Numbered from the stretch's first letter, positions 25,317 through 33,520 are shown. The stretch is 64,000 nucleotides of DNA from Mycolicibacterium hippocampi (GCF_010723735.1 NZ_BLLB01000002.1:4154001-4218000), one strand, 5' to 3'. Translations and numbers: made by a program. The notes: generated from the letters alone by a model not told the origin.

Positions 25317-26408
25317 TTGACGATTCGAGTGGCGCAGTGGGCAACGGGCGCGGTCGGCCGCGCGGCGCTGCGGGAACTGATCGAGAACCCGAGTTTCCAG
25401 TTGGTGGGTGTGCTGGTCTACGACCCTGCCAAAGACGGGCTCGATGCGGGCGCACTGTGTGGACTTCCGCCGACGACGGGAGTCCGGGCCACCACGGACA
25501 AGGATGTCATCATGGCGTCAGGCGCCGAGGTCGTCGTGCACGCGGCCAGCAAGGCGCACGCAGTCGAAACGAACGCCGAGGACATCTGCCGGATGCTGGC
25601 CGCCGGTATCGACGTGATCAGTACGACGTCGTACAACCACCTCCCCACCTACGGCACCGCCACCACCGATGCCTTCCTCGACGCGTGCCGAACCGGGAGC
25701 TCGCATTTCCACGCCGCTGGCGAGAATCCGGGCTTCATGTTCGAGCGCTTGGTCACCACCGTCACCGGGTTGAGCAAGTCCATCGACCGCATCGACCTCT
25801 ACGAGGCCACCGACGTCTCGGCCGTCGACAGTCGGCCGATGTTGATCGACTTGATGGGGATGGGCCGCTCGCCAGCCGACGTCACCGTCGACTCACCGAT
25901 CATCAAGAAGCTGGACATGGCGTACCGACAGGCGCTCAACGCCACTGCCGACGTCCTCGGCATCCAATTGACACATATTGACGTGGCGGTGGACTGCACG
26001 ACGCTGACGTACCCCATCGAAGTCAAAGCCGGCGTGATCGATCCCGGAACCGTCGTGGGTCAGCGATTTTCCTGGACTGGTCACTGGTCGGGTCGTCCGT
26101 TGCTGGCCATCCACGAGGAATGGGTGCTCACCCGCGACCTTCCCCAGTGGGGTCTCAAGCCGCTCGCGCCCGGGGAGAAAGCCCCGCTGATCCGCGCGGT
26201 GATCAAAGGCGTGCCCAGCTTCGAATTGCAGTTGGATGTCGGCTGGGACGACGAGCCACCCCCCGGGGGACATGCCATGCCCGGACACCTGATGATCGCG
26301 ATGAGCGCGGTGCGCGCGATCCCTTACGTCCGCGAACAGAGCTCGGGAATCGTCTCCGCTCCGGTTTTCGGCGCGATCCAACTGTCAGCCGACGCCCACC
26401 GCACGTGA
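25317..26408 (+). CDS. DAPDH-like NAD(P)-dependent oxidoreductase, paralog 4 (363 aa)
   Basis: The start is MTIRVAQWATGAVGRAALRE, then VGVLVYDPAKDGLDAGAL, EVVVHAASKAHAVE and FHAAGENPGFMFERLV; the C-terminus has AMSAVRAIPYVREQSSG. A TTG at 25317 is preferred because CAGGAG lies 8 bp upstream and the protein then begins exactly at the family N-terminus. TTG 25281 would add 12 residues and lacks an RBS. It is divergent from the P450/paralog 3 operon across the tandem operators, so two DAPDH-like proteins are probably induced together. The 3' end overlaps the stop of the converging gene at 26385. Confidence 0.9.
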   Translation: MTIRVAQWATGAVGRAALRELIENPSFQLVGVLVYDPAKDGLDAGALCGLPPTTGVRATTDKDVIMASGAEVVVHAASKAHAVETNAEDICRMLAAGIDVISTTSYNHLPTYGTATTDAFLDACRTGSSHFHAAGENPGFMFERLVTTVTGLSKSIDRIDLYEATDVSAVDSRPMLIDLMGMGRSPADVTVDSPIIKKLDMAYRQALNATADVLGIQLTHIDVAVDCTTLTYPIEVKAGVIDPGTVVGQRFSWTGHWSGRPLLAIHEEWVLTRDLPQWGLKPLAPGEKAPLIRAVIKGVPSFELQLDVGWDDEPPPGGHAMPGHLMIAMSAVRAIPYVREQSSGIVSAPVFGAIQLSADAHRT

Positions 26409-27524
26409 GATGTTCGCACTGGGAGCTGCGTGAAACACGTGACCGGATCCATCCGGGAGCACGCGGCGGGCGACCAGGTAGTCGCTACCCAGCCACCCCT
26501 GGCGGATGAAACGACCGAACCGCAGAAACGTCCCAGGTGCGCCGCTGGCCGCCGGAATCAGCTTGACCTGCTCCATCGCCTGCTTGACACCTCCACCGGT
26601 CAACGGCCGCGCCCCCTCCAGTGCCCGGACGATCACCGTGGCCGCATCGTGAGCCAGCCCCGGCATCGAGTGGCCCGGCCGTCGTCCGTATCGCGCCTCG
26701 AATCGATCGAGAAAGGCCTGCCCCACCGCGTTGCGCTCATCGTAACTGTCGAGCCCGACCCAGCCTGCGAGCTGGCGCATCCACTCCGCATTGATGTGCG
26801 CCATTTCGAAGGCGGTCGTGGTGTAGCGCGGAGGATCCCAGCCGGCGGCCAGCAATGCGTCGGTGAATCCCCACAGGCCGTGGCCGAATCCGACGTGGAC
26901 CAGGGCATCCGGTTCTGCGGCTCGCAGCCGGTCGACGACGTCGGCCTTGTCCGCCTCCACCTGCGGGATCGCCATTGTGGAAACGACGGTCAAACCCGCT
27001 GCCGTGTAGGCTTTTTCGGCGAACGAGAGATATTCCTTGCCGATCAGCGACGCCTCGTAGGCGATGGCGATGCGCGACCTGTTGTCGCCCAGCATGACAG
27101 CGGCCAGCATCACCGGCTCCTCGGCCATCGAGCCGTTGTTCAATGCGAAGCACCATTCACCCAACGCACCCTCCGAGCCGGACAGGGTGATGATCGGCGT
27201 CCGCGCCGTCGCGTCGACGTGGGGACGCAACGGAACCACGTTGTCGGAGATCCACGGCCCGAAGATGGCAAGGCAGCCCTCCCCCACGAGTTCGTCGAAC
27301 GCCCGCTCCACCGCAGCGTAGGTTCCGTTGGGCAGGCCGACCACGTTGCGCCGGACCAGTTCCACCGGGCGATCGATTCGCCCGGCCGCGAGCGCCTCGT
27401 CGATGACCAGTCGGATCGCGTCGACGGTGTCGTTGTCAGTGTCGCCCATCGTCGGATAGTCGTTGAGCAAACCGACTTTGAGCGGAGCGACCGAACCATA
27501 TGCGCGTGCTTCGTCGTCAGCCAT
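26385..27524 (-). CDS. Periplasmic-binding-protein-like protein without signal peptide (379 aa)
   Basis: The fold is that of branched-chain amino acid / amide-type solute-binding proteins (Peripla_BP_6-like). Visible segments are LKVGLLNDYPTMGDTDNDT, CLAIFGPWISDNVVPLRPH, TPIITLSGSEGALGEW, RIAIAYEASLIGKEYLSF and PDALVHVGFGHGLWGFTDAL, ending near GWLGSDYLVARRVLP. The N-terminus (MADDEARAYGSVAPLKVG) has no hydrophobic signal and no lipobox Cys, so the protein is probably cytosolic. No permease or ATPase genes are nearby. It may act as a ligand sensor, as AmiC does, rather than in transport. ATG 27524 is used; ATG 27539/27542 are alternatives inside the operator. It is divergent from tetR. Confidence 0.82.
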   Translation of the reverse strand: MADDEARAYGSVAPLKVGLLNDYPTMGDTDNDTVDAIRLVIDEALAAGRIDRPVELVRRNVVGLPNGTYAAVERAFDELVGEGCLAIFGPWISDNVVPLRPHVDATARTPIITLSGSEGALGEWCFALNNGSMAEEPVMLAAVMLGDNRSRIAIAYEASLIGKEYLSFAEKAYTAAGLTVVSTMAIPQVEADKADVVDRLRAAEPDALVHVGFGHGLWGFTDALLAAGWDPPRYTTTAFEMAHINAEWMRQLAGWVGLDSYDERNAVGQAFLDRFEARYGRRPGHSMPGLAHDAATVIVRALEGARPLTGGGVKQAMEQVKLIPAASGAPGTFLRFGRFIRQGWLGSDYLVARRVLPDGSGHVFHAAPSANISRAVGVG

Positions 27525-27529
27525 CTTGG

Positions 27530-27550
27530 CAACATACATCATGAAGGTTG
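27530..27550. promoter_or_regulatory. TetR-type operator copy 3 between tetR and the binding-protein-like gene
   Basis: The core AACATACATCATGAAGGTT differs from copy 2 in one base of 19. It lies in the 39-bp gap between the two divergent starts (27524 minus, 27564 plus), where a bound repressor would block both. Autoregulation of this kind is usual for TetR genes. Confidence 0.7.
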
Positions 27551-27563
27551 TTACGATGTCGAC

Positions 27564-28196
27564 ATGGCGAAGCGCGGTGGCACCGACCACGAGCGACGTG
27601 AGCGCGGCGGCCAGACCCGCCGAGATCTGATCGACGCGGGCCGCGAGCTGTTCGTTGCCCACGGCTACTTCAACACCAGCATCGGAGACCTGGTAGCCAG
27701 ATCCGGGGTGGGTACCCGCGGAGCCTTCTACCACCACTTCAAGGACAAGGCCGAACTGTTTCGGGCAGTGTTCGAGGAGGTGGAACGCGACCTCACCCTG
27801 AGATCGCTGACATCGCCACCCCGGGGCGCGGACCCGTGGGAACGGCTGAGCCGCGGTTTGCACAGCTTCCTCGGGGCGGCCGTTGAGCCCGAGGTTCAGC
27901 GAGTCATGCTGCTCGATGGACCGGTCGTACTCGGATGGCAGGCGGTGCGCGCCATCCAGGAGCAGAACAGCATCGCGATGATCCAGAAGAAGGTCGGCGA
28001 AGCGATCTCCGAGGGGATCATCGAGGACCAACCGGTCAGCGAACTGACGCATATGCTCGTGGCCGCCGTAGAGGAGGGCGCGCTGCTGGTTGCCCACGCG
28101 CCGGATCCCGCGGATGCGCGCCAACGAGCCGCCAGGATTCTGGAGCGCCTACTGCTGAGCTTTGCGCCGAACAGTCGAAAAGCGCTGCGCCCCTGA
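27564..28196 (+). CDS. TetR-family transcriptional regulator (210 aa)
   Basis: The N-terminal DNA-binding domain spans about residues 18-65 (RRDLIDAGRELFVAHGYFNT, SIGDLVARSGVGTRGAFYHH, FKDKAELF), a canonical TetR helix-turn-helix. The rest is helical ligand-binding domain with RVMLLDGPVVLGWQAVRAIQ, as in many mycobacterial TetRs. ATG 27564 follows the operator directly, leaving only a short leader. It very likely represses itself, the binding-protein-like gene and, through the tandem sites at 25224-25266, the P450/DAPDH-like genes. The inducer is unknown. Confidence 0.92.
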   Translation: MAKRGGTDHERRERGGQTRRDLIDAGRELFVAHGYFNTSIGDLVARSGVGTRGAFYHHFKDKAELFRAVFEEVERDLTLRSLTSPPRGADPWERLSRGLHSFLGAAVEPEVQRVMLLDGPVVLGWQAVRAIQEQNSIAMIQKKVGEAISEGIIEDQPVSELTHMLVAAVEEGALLVAHAPDPADARQRAARILERLLLSFAPNSRKALRP

Positions 28197-28270
28197 TGTC
28201 TTTCCGCCATGCCCGGATCGCACGATCTCACCCGGAAACGATTGTTTTCGTTTTTCGCATATTGTCCCTC

Positions 28271-28309
28271 TATAGTCTTGATAGCTTTGCCTCTACCCGG
28301 CACAAGGAG
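28271..28309 (+). promoter_or_regulatory. Promoter elements of the SDR / ALDH / ADH operon
   Basis: TATAGT at 28271-28276 is a good -10 match, with an AT-rich stretch upstream (TTGTTTTCGTTTTTCGC, near 28243-28259) that stands out from the GC-rich surroundings. AAGGAG just before 28310 is the RBS for ATG 28314. No clear -35 is placed. Confidence 0.4.
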
Positions 28310-28313
28310 ACTC

Positions 28314-29129
28314 ATGCATCCATCTGACGAGCGACCCCGACTGTCGGACGACTCCCCGTTCCGGGTCGCCGTCGTCGGCGCGTCAGCCGGACTCGGGCGG
28401 TGCATCGGCATCGGTCTGGCCGCGAGGGGCGCCCGAGTCGCCTTCATGGCCCGTCGAAAGGACCGGCTCGAGAACGCGGCCGAGGAAGCGGGAAACGACG
28501 CAGCCGCGGTCGCGTGTGACGTCACCGACGAGAGCAGTTGTCAACGTGCCTTCGCCGAGGTGACTGACAACTTCGGCGGTTTGGACGCACTCGTGTACAC
28601 CACCGGGATGGGCGTCCTGGCGCCACTGGCCGACGTGACCGCCGAGCAGTGGGCGCAACTGTTCGCCACCAATGTCACCGGAGCGTCGCTGGTGACCGCT
28701 GCCGCTGCACCGCACCTGGCTGCGAGCGCCGGATCGGCCGTGTACCTGTCCTCGCTGAGCGCGTCGTACTCCACACCATGGCCGCTGTTGGGTGCCTACG
28801 CGGTCAGCAAGGCTGCGCTGGACAAGCTCGTCGAGGCGTGGAGAATCGAGCACCCCAACATCGGCTTCACGCGGCTGGCGGTCGGCGACAGCTTCGGCGG
28901 CAGCGGCGACTCACAGACAGAGTTCAACAAGAGTTGGGACGCCGCCGCGCTGGACACCGCGATCCGATTCTGGATGGACAACGGCTACATGCAGGGCGGC
29001 CTCGTTGATGCCGACCACCTCGCCGAGGTGGTCCATTCCGTGCTCCGTTGCGGCAACAGCAGTTTCATCCCCTACTTGACCCTGGCTCCGCGACCGGCGG
29101 ATGCGGTGAAGGAACTTCGACAGTGGTGA
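28314..29129 (+). CDS. Short-chain dehydrogenase/reductase (271 aa)
   Basis: The cofactor motif VVGASAGLGRC starts near 21, with a catalytic Ser in YLSSLSASYS and YAVSK (Tyr162, Lys166). Like the SDR at 9652, it has a divergent C-terminal part (RLAVGDSFGGSGDSQTEFNK) and no VDGG ending, so these two are probably related paralogs. ATG 28314 follows AAGGAG. It is the first gene of a plus-strand run with an aldehyde dehydrogenase (13-bp gap) and an alcohol dehydrogenase (28-bp gap), which suggests stepwise oxidation of an alcohol to an acid. Confidence 0.92.
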   Translation: MHPSDERPRLSDDSPFRVAVVGASAGLGRCIGIGLAARGARVAFMARRKDRLENAAEEAGNDAAAVACDVTDESSCQRAFAEVTDNFGGLDALVYTTGMGVLAPLADVTAEQWAQLFATNVTGASLVTAAAAPHLAASAGSAVYLSSLSASYSTPWPLLGAYAVSKAALDKLVEAWRIEHPNIGFTRLAVGDSFGGSGDSQTEFNKSWDAAALDTAIRFWMDNGYMQGGLVDADHLAEVVHSVLRCGNSSFIPYLTLAPRPADAVKELRQW

Positions 29130-29142
29130 AGGACGTCAACCC

Positions 29143-30612
29143 GTGACACACGAATCTCGCATGCTCATCGACGGCAAGCTCGTCGAGTCGGAATCAGGAC
29201 GGCAGTTCGACAACGTCAATCCCGCCACCGAGGAAGTGATCGGCGGTGCGGCAGACGGTACCCGGGCCGACATGGAGCGAGCCGTTGCGGCGGCACGGCA
29301 CGCCTTCGATCACACGGACTGGTCACGCGACGGCGAGGCCCGGGCCGCCGGGCTCCGGCAATTGCAGGCTGCACTGGAAGCCGAGCGCGACGAACTGCGT
29401 AGCGAGCTCGTCGCGGAGGTGGGCTGTCCCGTACTGAGCACCTACGGGCCCCAACTCGACGTACCCCTCAACGAAGCGTTGACCTGGCCGGCCGACATGA
29501 TCAGCCAGTTCCCGTGGAAGCGGTCGCTGCCCGACAAGGACGCATTCGGCATGGGCACGCCCGCCACGCGCGAGGTATGGAAGGAACCGATCGGGGTCGT
29601 CGGGGTCATAGCACCCTGGAATTTCCCGTTCGAGATCATCCTGAACAAGATCGGCCCGATACTGGCGATGGGCAACACGTGCGTGCTCAAGCCGGCTCCG
29701 GACACGCCATGGAACGCCACCCGGATCGGCCGGATCATCGCCGAGAACACCGACATTCCCCCCGGCGTCATCAACATCGTCACCTCGTCGGATCACCTCG
29801 TCGGCGAGGTGCTGTCGACCTCACCGCTGGTCGACATGGTTGCCTTCACCGGATCGACGGCCACTGGTCGGCGGGTTATGCAGGCGGCTGCACAGACGAT
29901 CAAACCGACGTTCCTGGAACTCGGCGGCAAATCCGTGTATCTGGTTCTCGAAGACGACGGTGATCTCAAGGCCTCGATCGCCGGCAGTGCGTTCATCTCG
30001 ATGCATGCCGGTCAGGGCTGCGCCATGCCCACCCGCCTGCTGGTACCGAACTCGCGCTACGACGAAGCTGTTGAGATCGTGAAGGTCGCGATGGAGCGCA
30101 ACAAGTACGGCGACCCGACCGACCCGTCCGTGCTGCAGGGCCCGCAGGTTTCCAAGAGGCAGCAGGAACGGGTGCTGGGTTACATCGAGACGGGCAAGCA
30201 AGAGGGTGCGCGCCTGGTCACTGGCGGCAGCATCCCCAAGCACCTGTCCACGGGGTACTACGTCGAACCCACGGTGTTCGCCGACGTCGACAATCGGATG
30301 ACCATCGCCCAGGAAGAGATCTTCGGCCCGGTGCTGTCGGTGATCGGCTTCGACGACGACGATGACGCCGTCCGCATCGCGAACGACTCCATCTACGGCC
30401 TGTCGGGCGTCGTGTTCGCCAGCGACCTGGATCGGGCGAAGGCGGTCGCCGCACGCATTCGTACGGGCACGCTCGGCATCAACGGCGGACTCTGGTACGG
30501 CGCCGATGCGCCGTTCGGCGGTTACAAGCAATCCGGCATCGGAAGGCAGTGCGGGATCGAGGGCTTGGAGATCTTCACCGAGACCAAGACCGTCGGCTGG
30601 CCGGCATCCTGA
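29143..30612 (+). CDS. NAD(P)-dependent aldehyde dehydrogenase (489 aa)
   Basis: It oxidises an aldehyde to an acid. Family motifs are VGVIAPWNFPFE, FTGSTATGRRV (cofactor), LELGGKS with the general base Glu259, HAGQGCAMPTR with the nucleophile Cys293, and EEIFGPVLSV. The C-terminus GGYKQSGIGRQCGIEGLEIF is complete. GTG 29143 is the start that fits the length. It is co-transcribed with the SDR before and the alcohol dehydrogenase after it. The position suggests it takes the product of the alcohol dehydrogenase. Confidence 0.95.
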   Translation: MTHESRMLIDGKLVESESGRQFDNVNPATEEVIGGAADGTRADMERAVAAARHAFDHTDWSRDGEARAAGLRQLQAALEAERDELRSELVAEVGCPVLSTYGPQLDVPLNEALTWPADMISQFPWKRSLPDKDAFGMGTPATREVWKEPIGVVGVIAPWNFPFEIILNKIGPILAMGNTCVLKPAPDTPWNATRIGRIIAENTDIPPGVINIVTSSDHLVGEVLSTSPLVDMVAFTGSTATGRRVMQAAAQTIKPTFLELGGKSVYLVLEDDGDLKASIAGSAFISMHAGQGCAMPTRLLVPNSRYDEAVEIVKVAMERNKYGDPTDPSVLQGPQVSKRQQERVLGYIETGKQEGARLVTGGSIPKHLSTGYYVEPTVFADVDNRMTIAQEEIFGPVLSVIGFDDDDDAVRIANDSIYGLSGVVFASDLDRAKAVAARIRTGTLGINGGLWYGADAPFGGYKQSGIGRQCGIEGLEIFTETKTVGWPAS

Positions 30613-30640
30613 CCCCGTAGAACCAACCGAGGAGACGAAC

Positions 30641-31816
30641 ATGAAATCCAGGGCAGCGGTACTCCGCGGCGTCGGCATGGACTGGGAGGTCACCGACATC
30701 GAGCTCGATGACCCACGGGCGGGCGAGGTGCTGGTGCGGATGGCCTATGCCGGGATCTGTCACTCCGACGAGCACTTCTACACCGGCGACAGCGTGCCGA
30801 GCGCGGACATGGAGGAGATGATGCGGGCGGCCGGTGTGCCGGTTCCCGAATGGTTTCCGATGCTCGGCGGGCACGAGGGTTCCGGCATCGTCGAGCGAGT
30901 AGGTCCGGAAGTCCGCACTCTCGAGCCCGGTGATCACGTCGCGGTGTCGTTCTTCCCGGCCTGCGGCAACTGCCGGTGGTGCGCCACGGGACACACGTAC
31001 CTGTGTGATGTCGGTGCGGATATCTACAGCAAGGACATGACGACCGACCACACCCGCCGCCGCCACGTGTCCGGCCCGGATGGTGTCGAGGACCTGATGG
31101 CGATGATGCAGGTCGGAACCTTCTCCGAGTACGTCGTGGCCTCCGAACGCTCGTTGGTCAAGATCCACGACTGGATCCCGCTGGAGGCTGCGTCACTGGT
31201 GTCGTGCGGCGTCACAACAGGTTTCGGGTCCGGCACTGTCGCCGCGGGGACCGAACCGGGCGACACCGTCGTCGTCGTGGGAGTCGGCGGGATCGGCATG
31301 AACGCCGTGCAGGGCGCAAAGGTGGCAGGCGCCAGGCACGTCGTGGCCGTGGATCCGAACGAATTCAAACGCCAGATCGCCCCGAGTTTCGGCGCAACCC
31401 ACACCGCCACCGATGCCGGTACAGCGATCGAACTGGTCAAGGAGCTCACCTGGGGGGTGATGGCCGACCGCGTCGTACTGACACCTGGCGTGGTGCCCCC
31501 CGACCTCATCATGGTCGCCATGATGTTGCTCCGCAAAGGCGGGACCTGTGTGCTCACGGGCATGACGAAGGTCAGTGACTTGATGGTTCCGATGAGCCTC
31601 CCGGACATGGTGAGTTCCTGTAAAACCTTGAAAGGTGCGCTCTACGGGGAGATGAACCCCCGCGATGCGATGCCGAAGTTGCTCTCGATGTACGAGGCCG
31701 GCACCATCAAGCTCGACGAACTCGTCACGCAGAAGTACAAGCTCGACGACATCAACGAAGCGATGCGGGATCTGCGCGCAGGCAATAACATTCGTGGTGT
31801 CATCGCGTTCGAATAA
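30641..31816 (+). CDS. NDMA-type zinc-dependent alcohol dehydrogenase (391 aa)
   Basis: A medium-chain zinc alcohol dehydrogenase. Catalytic zinc ligands are in AGICHSDEH, GGHEGSGIVE and SCGVTTGFG. The structural zinc loop is ACGNCRWCATGHTYLCD with four Cys, and the cofactor site is VVVVGVGGIGMNAVQGA. The extra segment EMMRAAGVPVPEWFPML is found in the NDMA-dependent / Rxyl_3153 group, which binds its nicotinamide tightly and in actinobacteria is linked to mycofactocin. No mycofactocin genes are in the window. ATG 30641 follows GAGGAGA. It is the last gene of the operon and convergent with the TetR at 31826. Confidence 0.92.
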   Translation: MKSRAAVLRGVGMDWEVTDIELDDPRAGEVLVRMAYAGICHSDEHFYTGDSVPSADMEEMMRAAGVPVPEWFPMLGGHEGSGIVERVGPEVRTLEPGDHVAVSFFPACGNCRWCATGHTYLCDVGADIYSKDMTTDHTRRRHVSGPDGVEDLMAMMQVGTFSEYVVASERSLVKIHDWIPLEAASLVSCGVTTGFGSGTVAAGTEPGDTVVVVGVGGIGMNAVQGAKVAGARHVVAVDPNEFKRQIAPSFGATHTATDAGTAIELVKELTWGVMADRVVLTPGVVPPDLIMVAMMLLRKGGTCVLTGMTKVSDLMVPMSLPDMVSSCKTLKGALYGEMNPRDAMPKLLSMYEAGTIKLDELVTQKYKLDDINEAMRDLRAGNNIRGVIAFE

Positions 31817-31825
31817 CCTCCGTAG

Positions 31826-32470
31826 CTATCTCGTCGATGTCGTGTACGGATCGATTCCGCTCCCGCGGGTCTGCGCGATGATCGCGCTGCCGAGCCACCG
31901 CTTCAGGAACTGCCGTAATTCGGCAGGCGAACGGCTCGGGTCGTTGGGAGCGACGAAGAAGGACAGCATGGTCCGCAGCGTGAACTCGACCAGATCACGT
32001 AGCGCCGCGTCGTCGTAGCCGTAGTGTGCCCAGTCCACGTCGAACCGGGTGATCATCCGCATACCGAAGTCCTGCGCCAGTTCCGAGGTGACCTCACTGG
32101 GGCGGGCAGCCGGACTCGGCGCGGACAGCAATATTGCCAGGTGCGGGATCGCGACGACGGCGTCGAGGGTGAACATCACCCCTTCGGTCATGGCATCGGC
32201 GGGGTCGTTGATTCCGTGCACATGTGTGGCGAGTTGATCGAGGAATCCGTCGACCGACGCGATCGCGGCGGCGCGCATCAACTCGTCGGCGGTGGAGAAG
32301 TAGCGGTAGACCGTCTGCCTGATGACCCCGAGCGACTCGGCGACGTCGGCGATCGTGATGGCCGACCCGGTCCGGGCGATCAGATCGACCGCGGCGGCGA
32401 CGATGCGCTGTGCGGCTTCGGCATCGGTGGCAGGCGGATCACCGCCCCAACCACGGCGTTTGCGTGCCAT
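31826..32470 (-). CDS. TetR-family transcriptional regulator (214 aa)
   Basis: The DNA-binding domain spans about residues 20-66 (AQRIVAAAVDLIARTGSAIT, IADVAESLGVIRQTVYRYF, STADELMRAA). The remaining helical part has FTLRTMLSFFVAPNDPSRSP. It is divergent from the PF10118-like gene, and the gap holds a perfect 12-bp inverted repeat at 32516-32555. It therefore probably represses that gene and itself. There is no evidence that it acts on the alcohol dehydrogenase operon, whose 3' end it meets. Confidence 0.92.
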   Translation of the reverse strand: MARKRRGWGGDPPATDAEAAQRIVAAAVDLIARTGSAITIADVAESLGVIRQTVYRYFSTADELMRAAAIASVDGFLDQLATHVHGINDPADAMTEGVMFTLDAVVAIPHLAILLSAPSPAARPSEVTSELAQDFGMRMITRFDVDWAHYGYDDAALRDLVEFTLRTMLSFFVAPNDPSRSPAELRQFLKRWLGSAIIAQTRGSGIDPYTTSTR

Positions 32471-32515
32471 CGTGGCACCGACGCTAGCACAGGCGTTGAC
32501 GTGGGAGCCGGAATA

Positions 32516-32555
32516 CAGTAATCATACATCTAACCGCCGCTGCGTATGATTACTG
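32516..32555. promoter_or_regulatory. Perfect 12-bp inverted repeat, probable operator
   Basis: The arms CAGTAATCATAC (32516-32527) and GTATGATTACTG (32544-32555) are exact reverse complements, separated by 16 bp. The repeat lies between the TetR start (32470) and the GTG start at 32576. The arm-to-arm distance of 28 bp is large for one TetR dimer, so each arm may contact a dimer; the arms are themselves partly symmetric around GTAATCATAC. Confidence 0.65.
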
Positions 32556-32575
32556 AGGATTGCCGAGGTTCGACC

Positions 32576-33520
32576 GTGACCGACCTGATAGTCCGCAAGC
32601 TACGATTCGCCTTCGCGAGTCACCCGGTGCCCTTCGTGTGGAACGAGACCAATCCCGCGTTCTCCTCGATGGCGAATGCGGTGTCGTTCCTGGCCATCGG
32701 GTTCGAGAAGATGATCGGCAGCATGATCCCCGAGGCGATGCCGCACATCGGAGATCCGGCCGTCGCCGAGGAGGCCGACGCATTCGTCCGCCAAGAGGGT
32801 CAGCACGCGATGGCGCACCGACAGCACGCCAAGGGGTTGATCAAGGCCTACCCGGCGCTGAAAGAAACCCTCGACAGCGTCGTTGCCGCGTTCGACGACA
32901 TGACCGCCAACAAGCCCCTGAAGTACCGCCTGGCGTATACGGCCGATCTCGAGGCCACCTTCACCCCGGTGTTCAAGCTGATGCTCGATCACGACGACAC
33001 ACTGTTCGCCCCGGGTGACGACCGGGTCGCATCACTTTTCCTGTGGCACTTCGTCGAAGAGGTGGAGCACCGCAGTTCGGCGCTGACCATCTACGACGCG
33101 GTCGTCGACGACCCGTGGTACCGCATGCGGGTGGCCCCGTCGATCTTCAAGCATGTCATGGGGATCATCCGGCTGGCCTCCGAGGACTTCAACAGGCATG
33201 TGCCGCTGTCGGACCGCAAGGTCGATGCGATGTCGACGTTCCGGATCCGCCGGCGCACGAAGGCCCTGCGGCAACGACTGCCGTTCACCCAGGTGCGTGA
33301 CGACGGCCCGTTCGCCGATGCGTTCCGCCACCTCCCCCGTAGGAAGCAACTCGTCGCACTGTCGGGAATCGTGCGCAGTCAGATCCCCGGGCACGATCCC
33401 GCGAACGAACAACTCCCCGCATTGGCGCAGGAATGGTTCGACCGCTACGGCGCCGGCTACGACGTGACCCAGTGGTACACGGCCGACCGCGACGACGAAA
33501 GAAGCACCGCCCATGTCTGA
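32576..33520 (+). CDS. PF10118-like metal-dependent hydrolase (314 aa)
   Basis: A ferritin-like helical protein with acidic/His motifs EADAFVRQEGQHAMAHRQH and HFVEEVEHRSSA, the probable metal-binding pair of helices. The name of the family (predicted metal-dependent hydrolase) is uncertain, and a di-iron oxidase role is equally compatible with the motifs. GTG 32576 with GAGG upstream is preferred. The open frame from 32546 would begin inside the inverted repeat. It overlaps the following membrane protein by 8 bp, so the two are coupled and share the TetR-type control. Confidence 0.85.
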   Translation: MTDLIVRKLRFAFASHPVPFVWNETNPAFSSMANAVSFLAIGFEKMIGSMIPEAMPHIGDPAVAEEADAFVRQEGQHAMAHRQHAKGLIKAYPALKETLDSVVAAFDDMTANKPLKYRLAYTADLEATFTPVFKLMLDHDDTLFAPGDDRVASLFLWHFVEEVEHRSSALTIYDAVVDDPWYRMRVAPSIFKHVMGIIRLASEDFNRHVPLSDRKVDAMSTFRIRRRTKALRQRLPFTQVRDDGPFADAFRHLPRRKQLVALSGIVRSQIPGHDPANEQLPALAQEWFDRYGAGYDVTQWYTADRDDERSTAHV

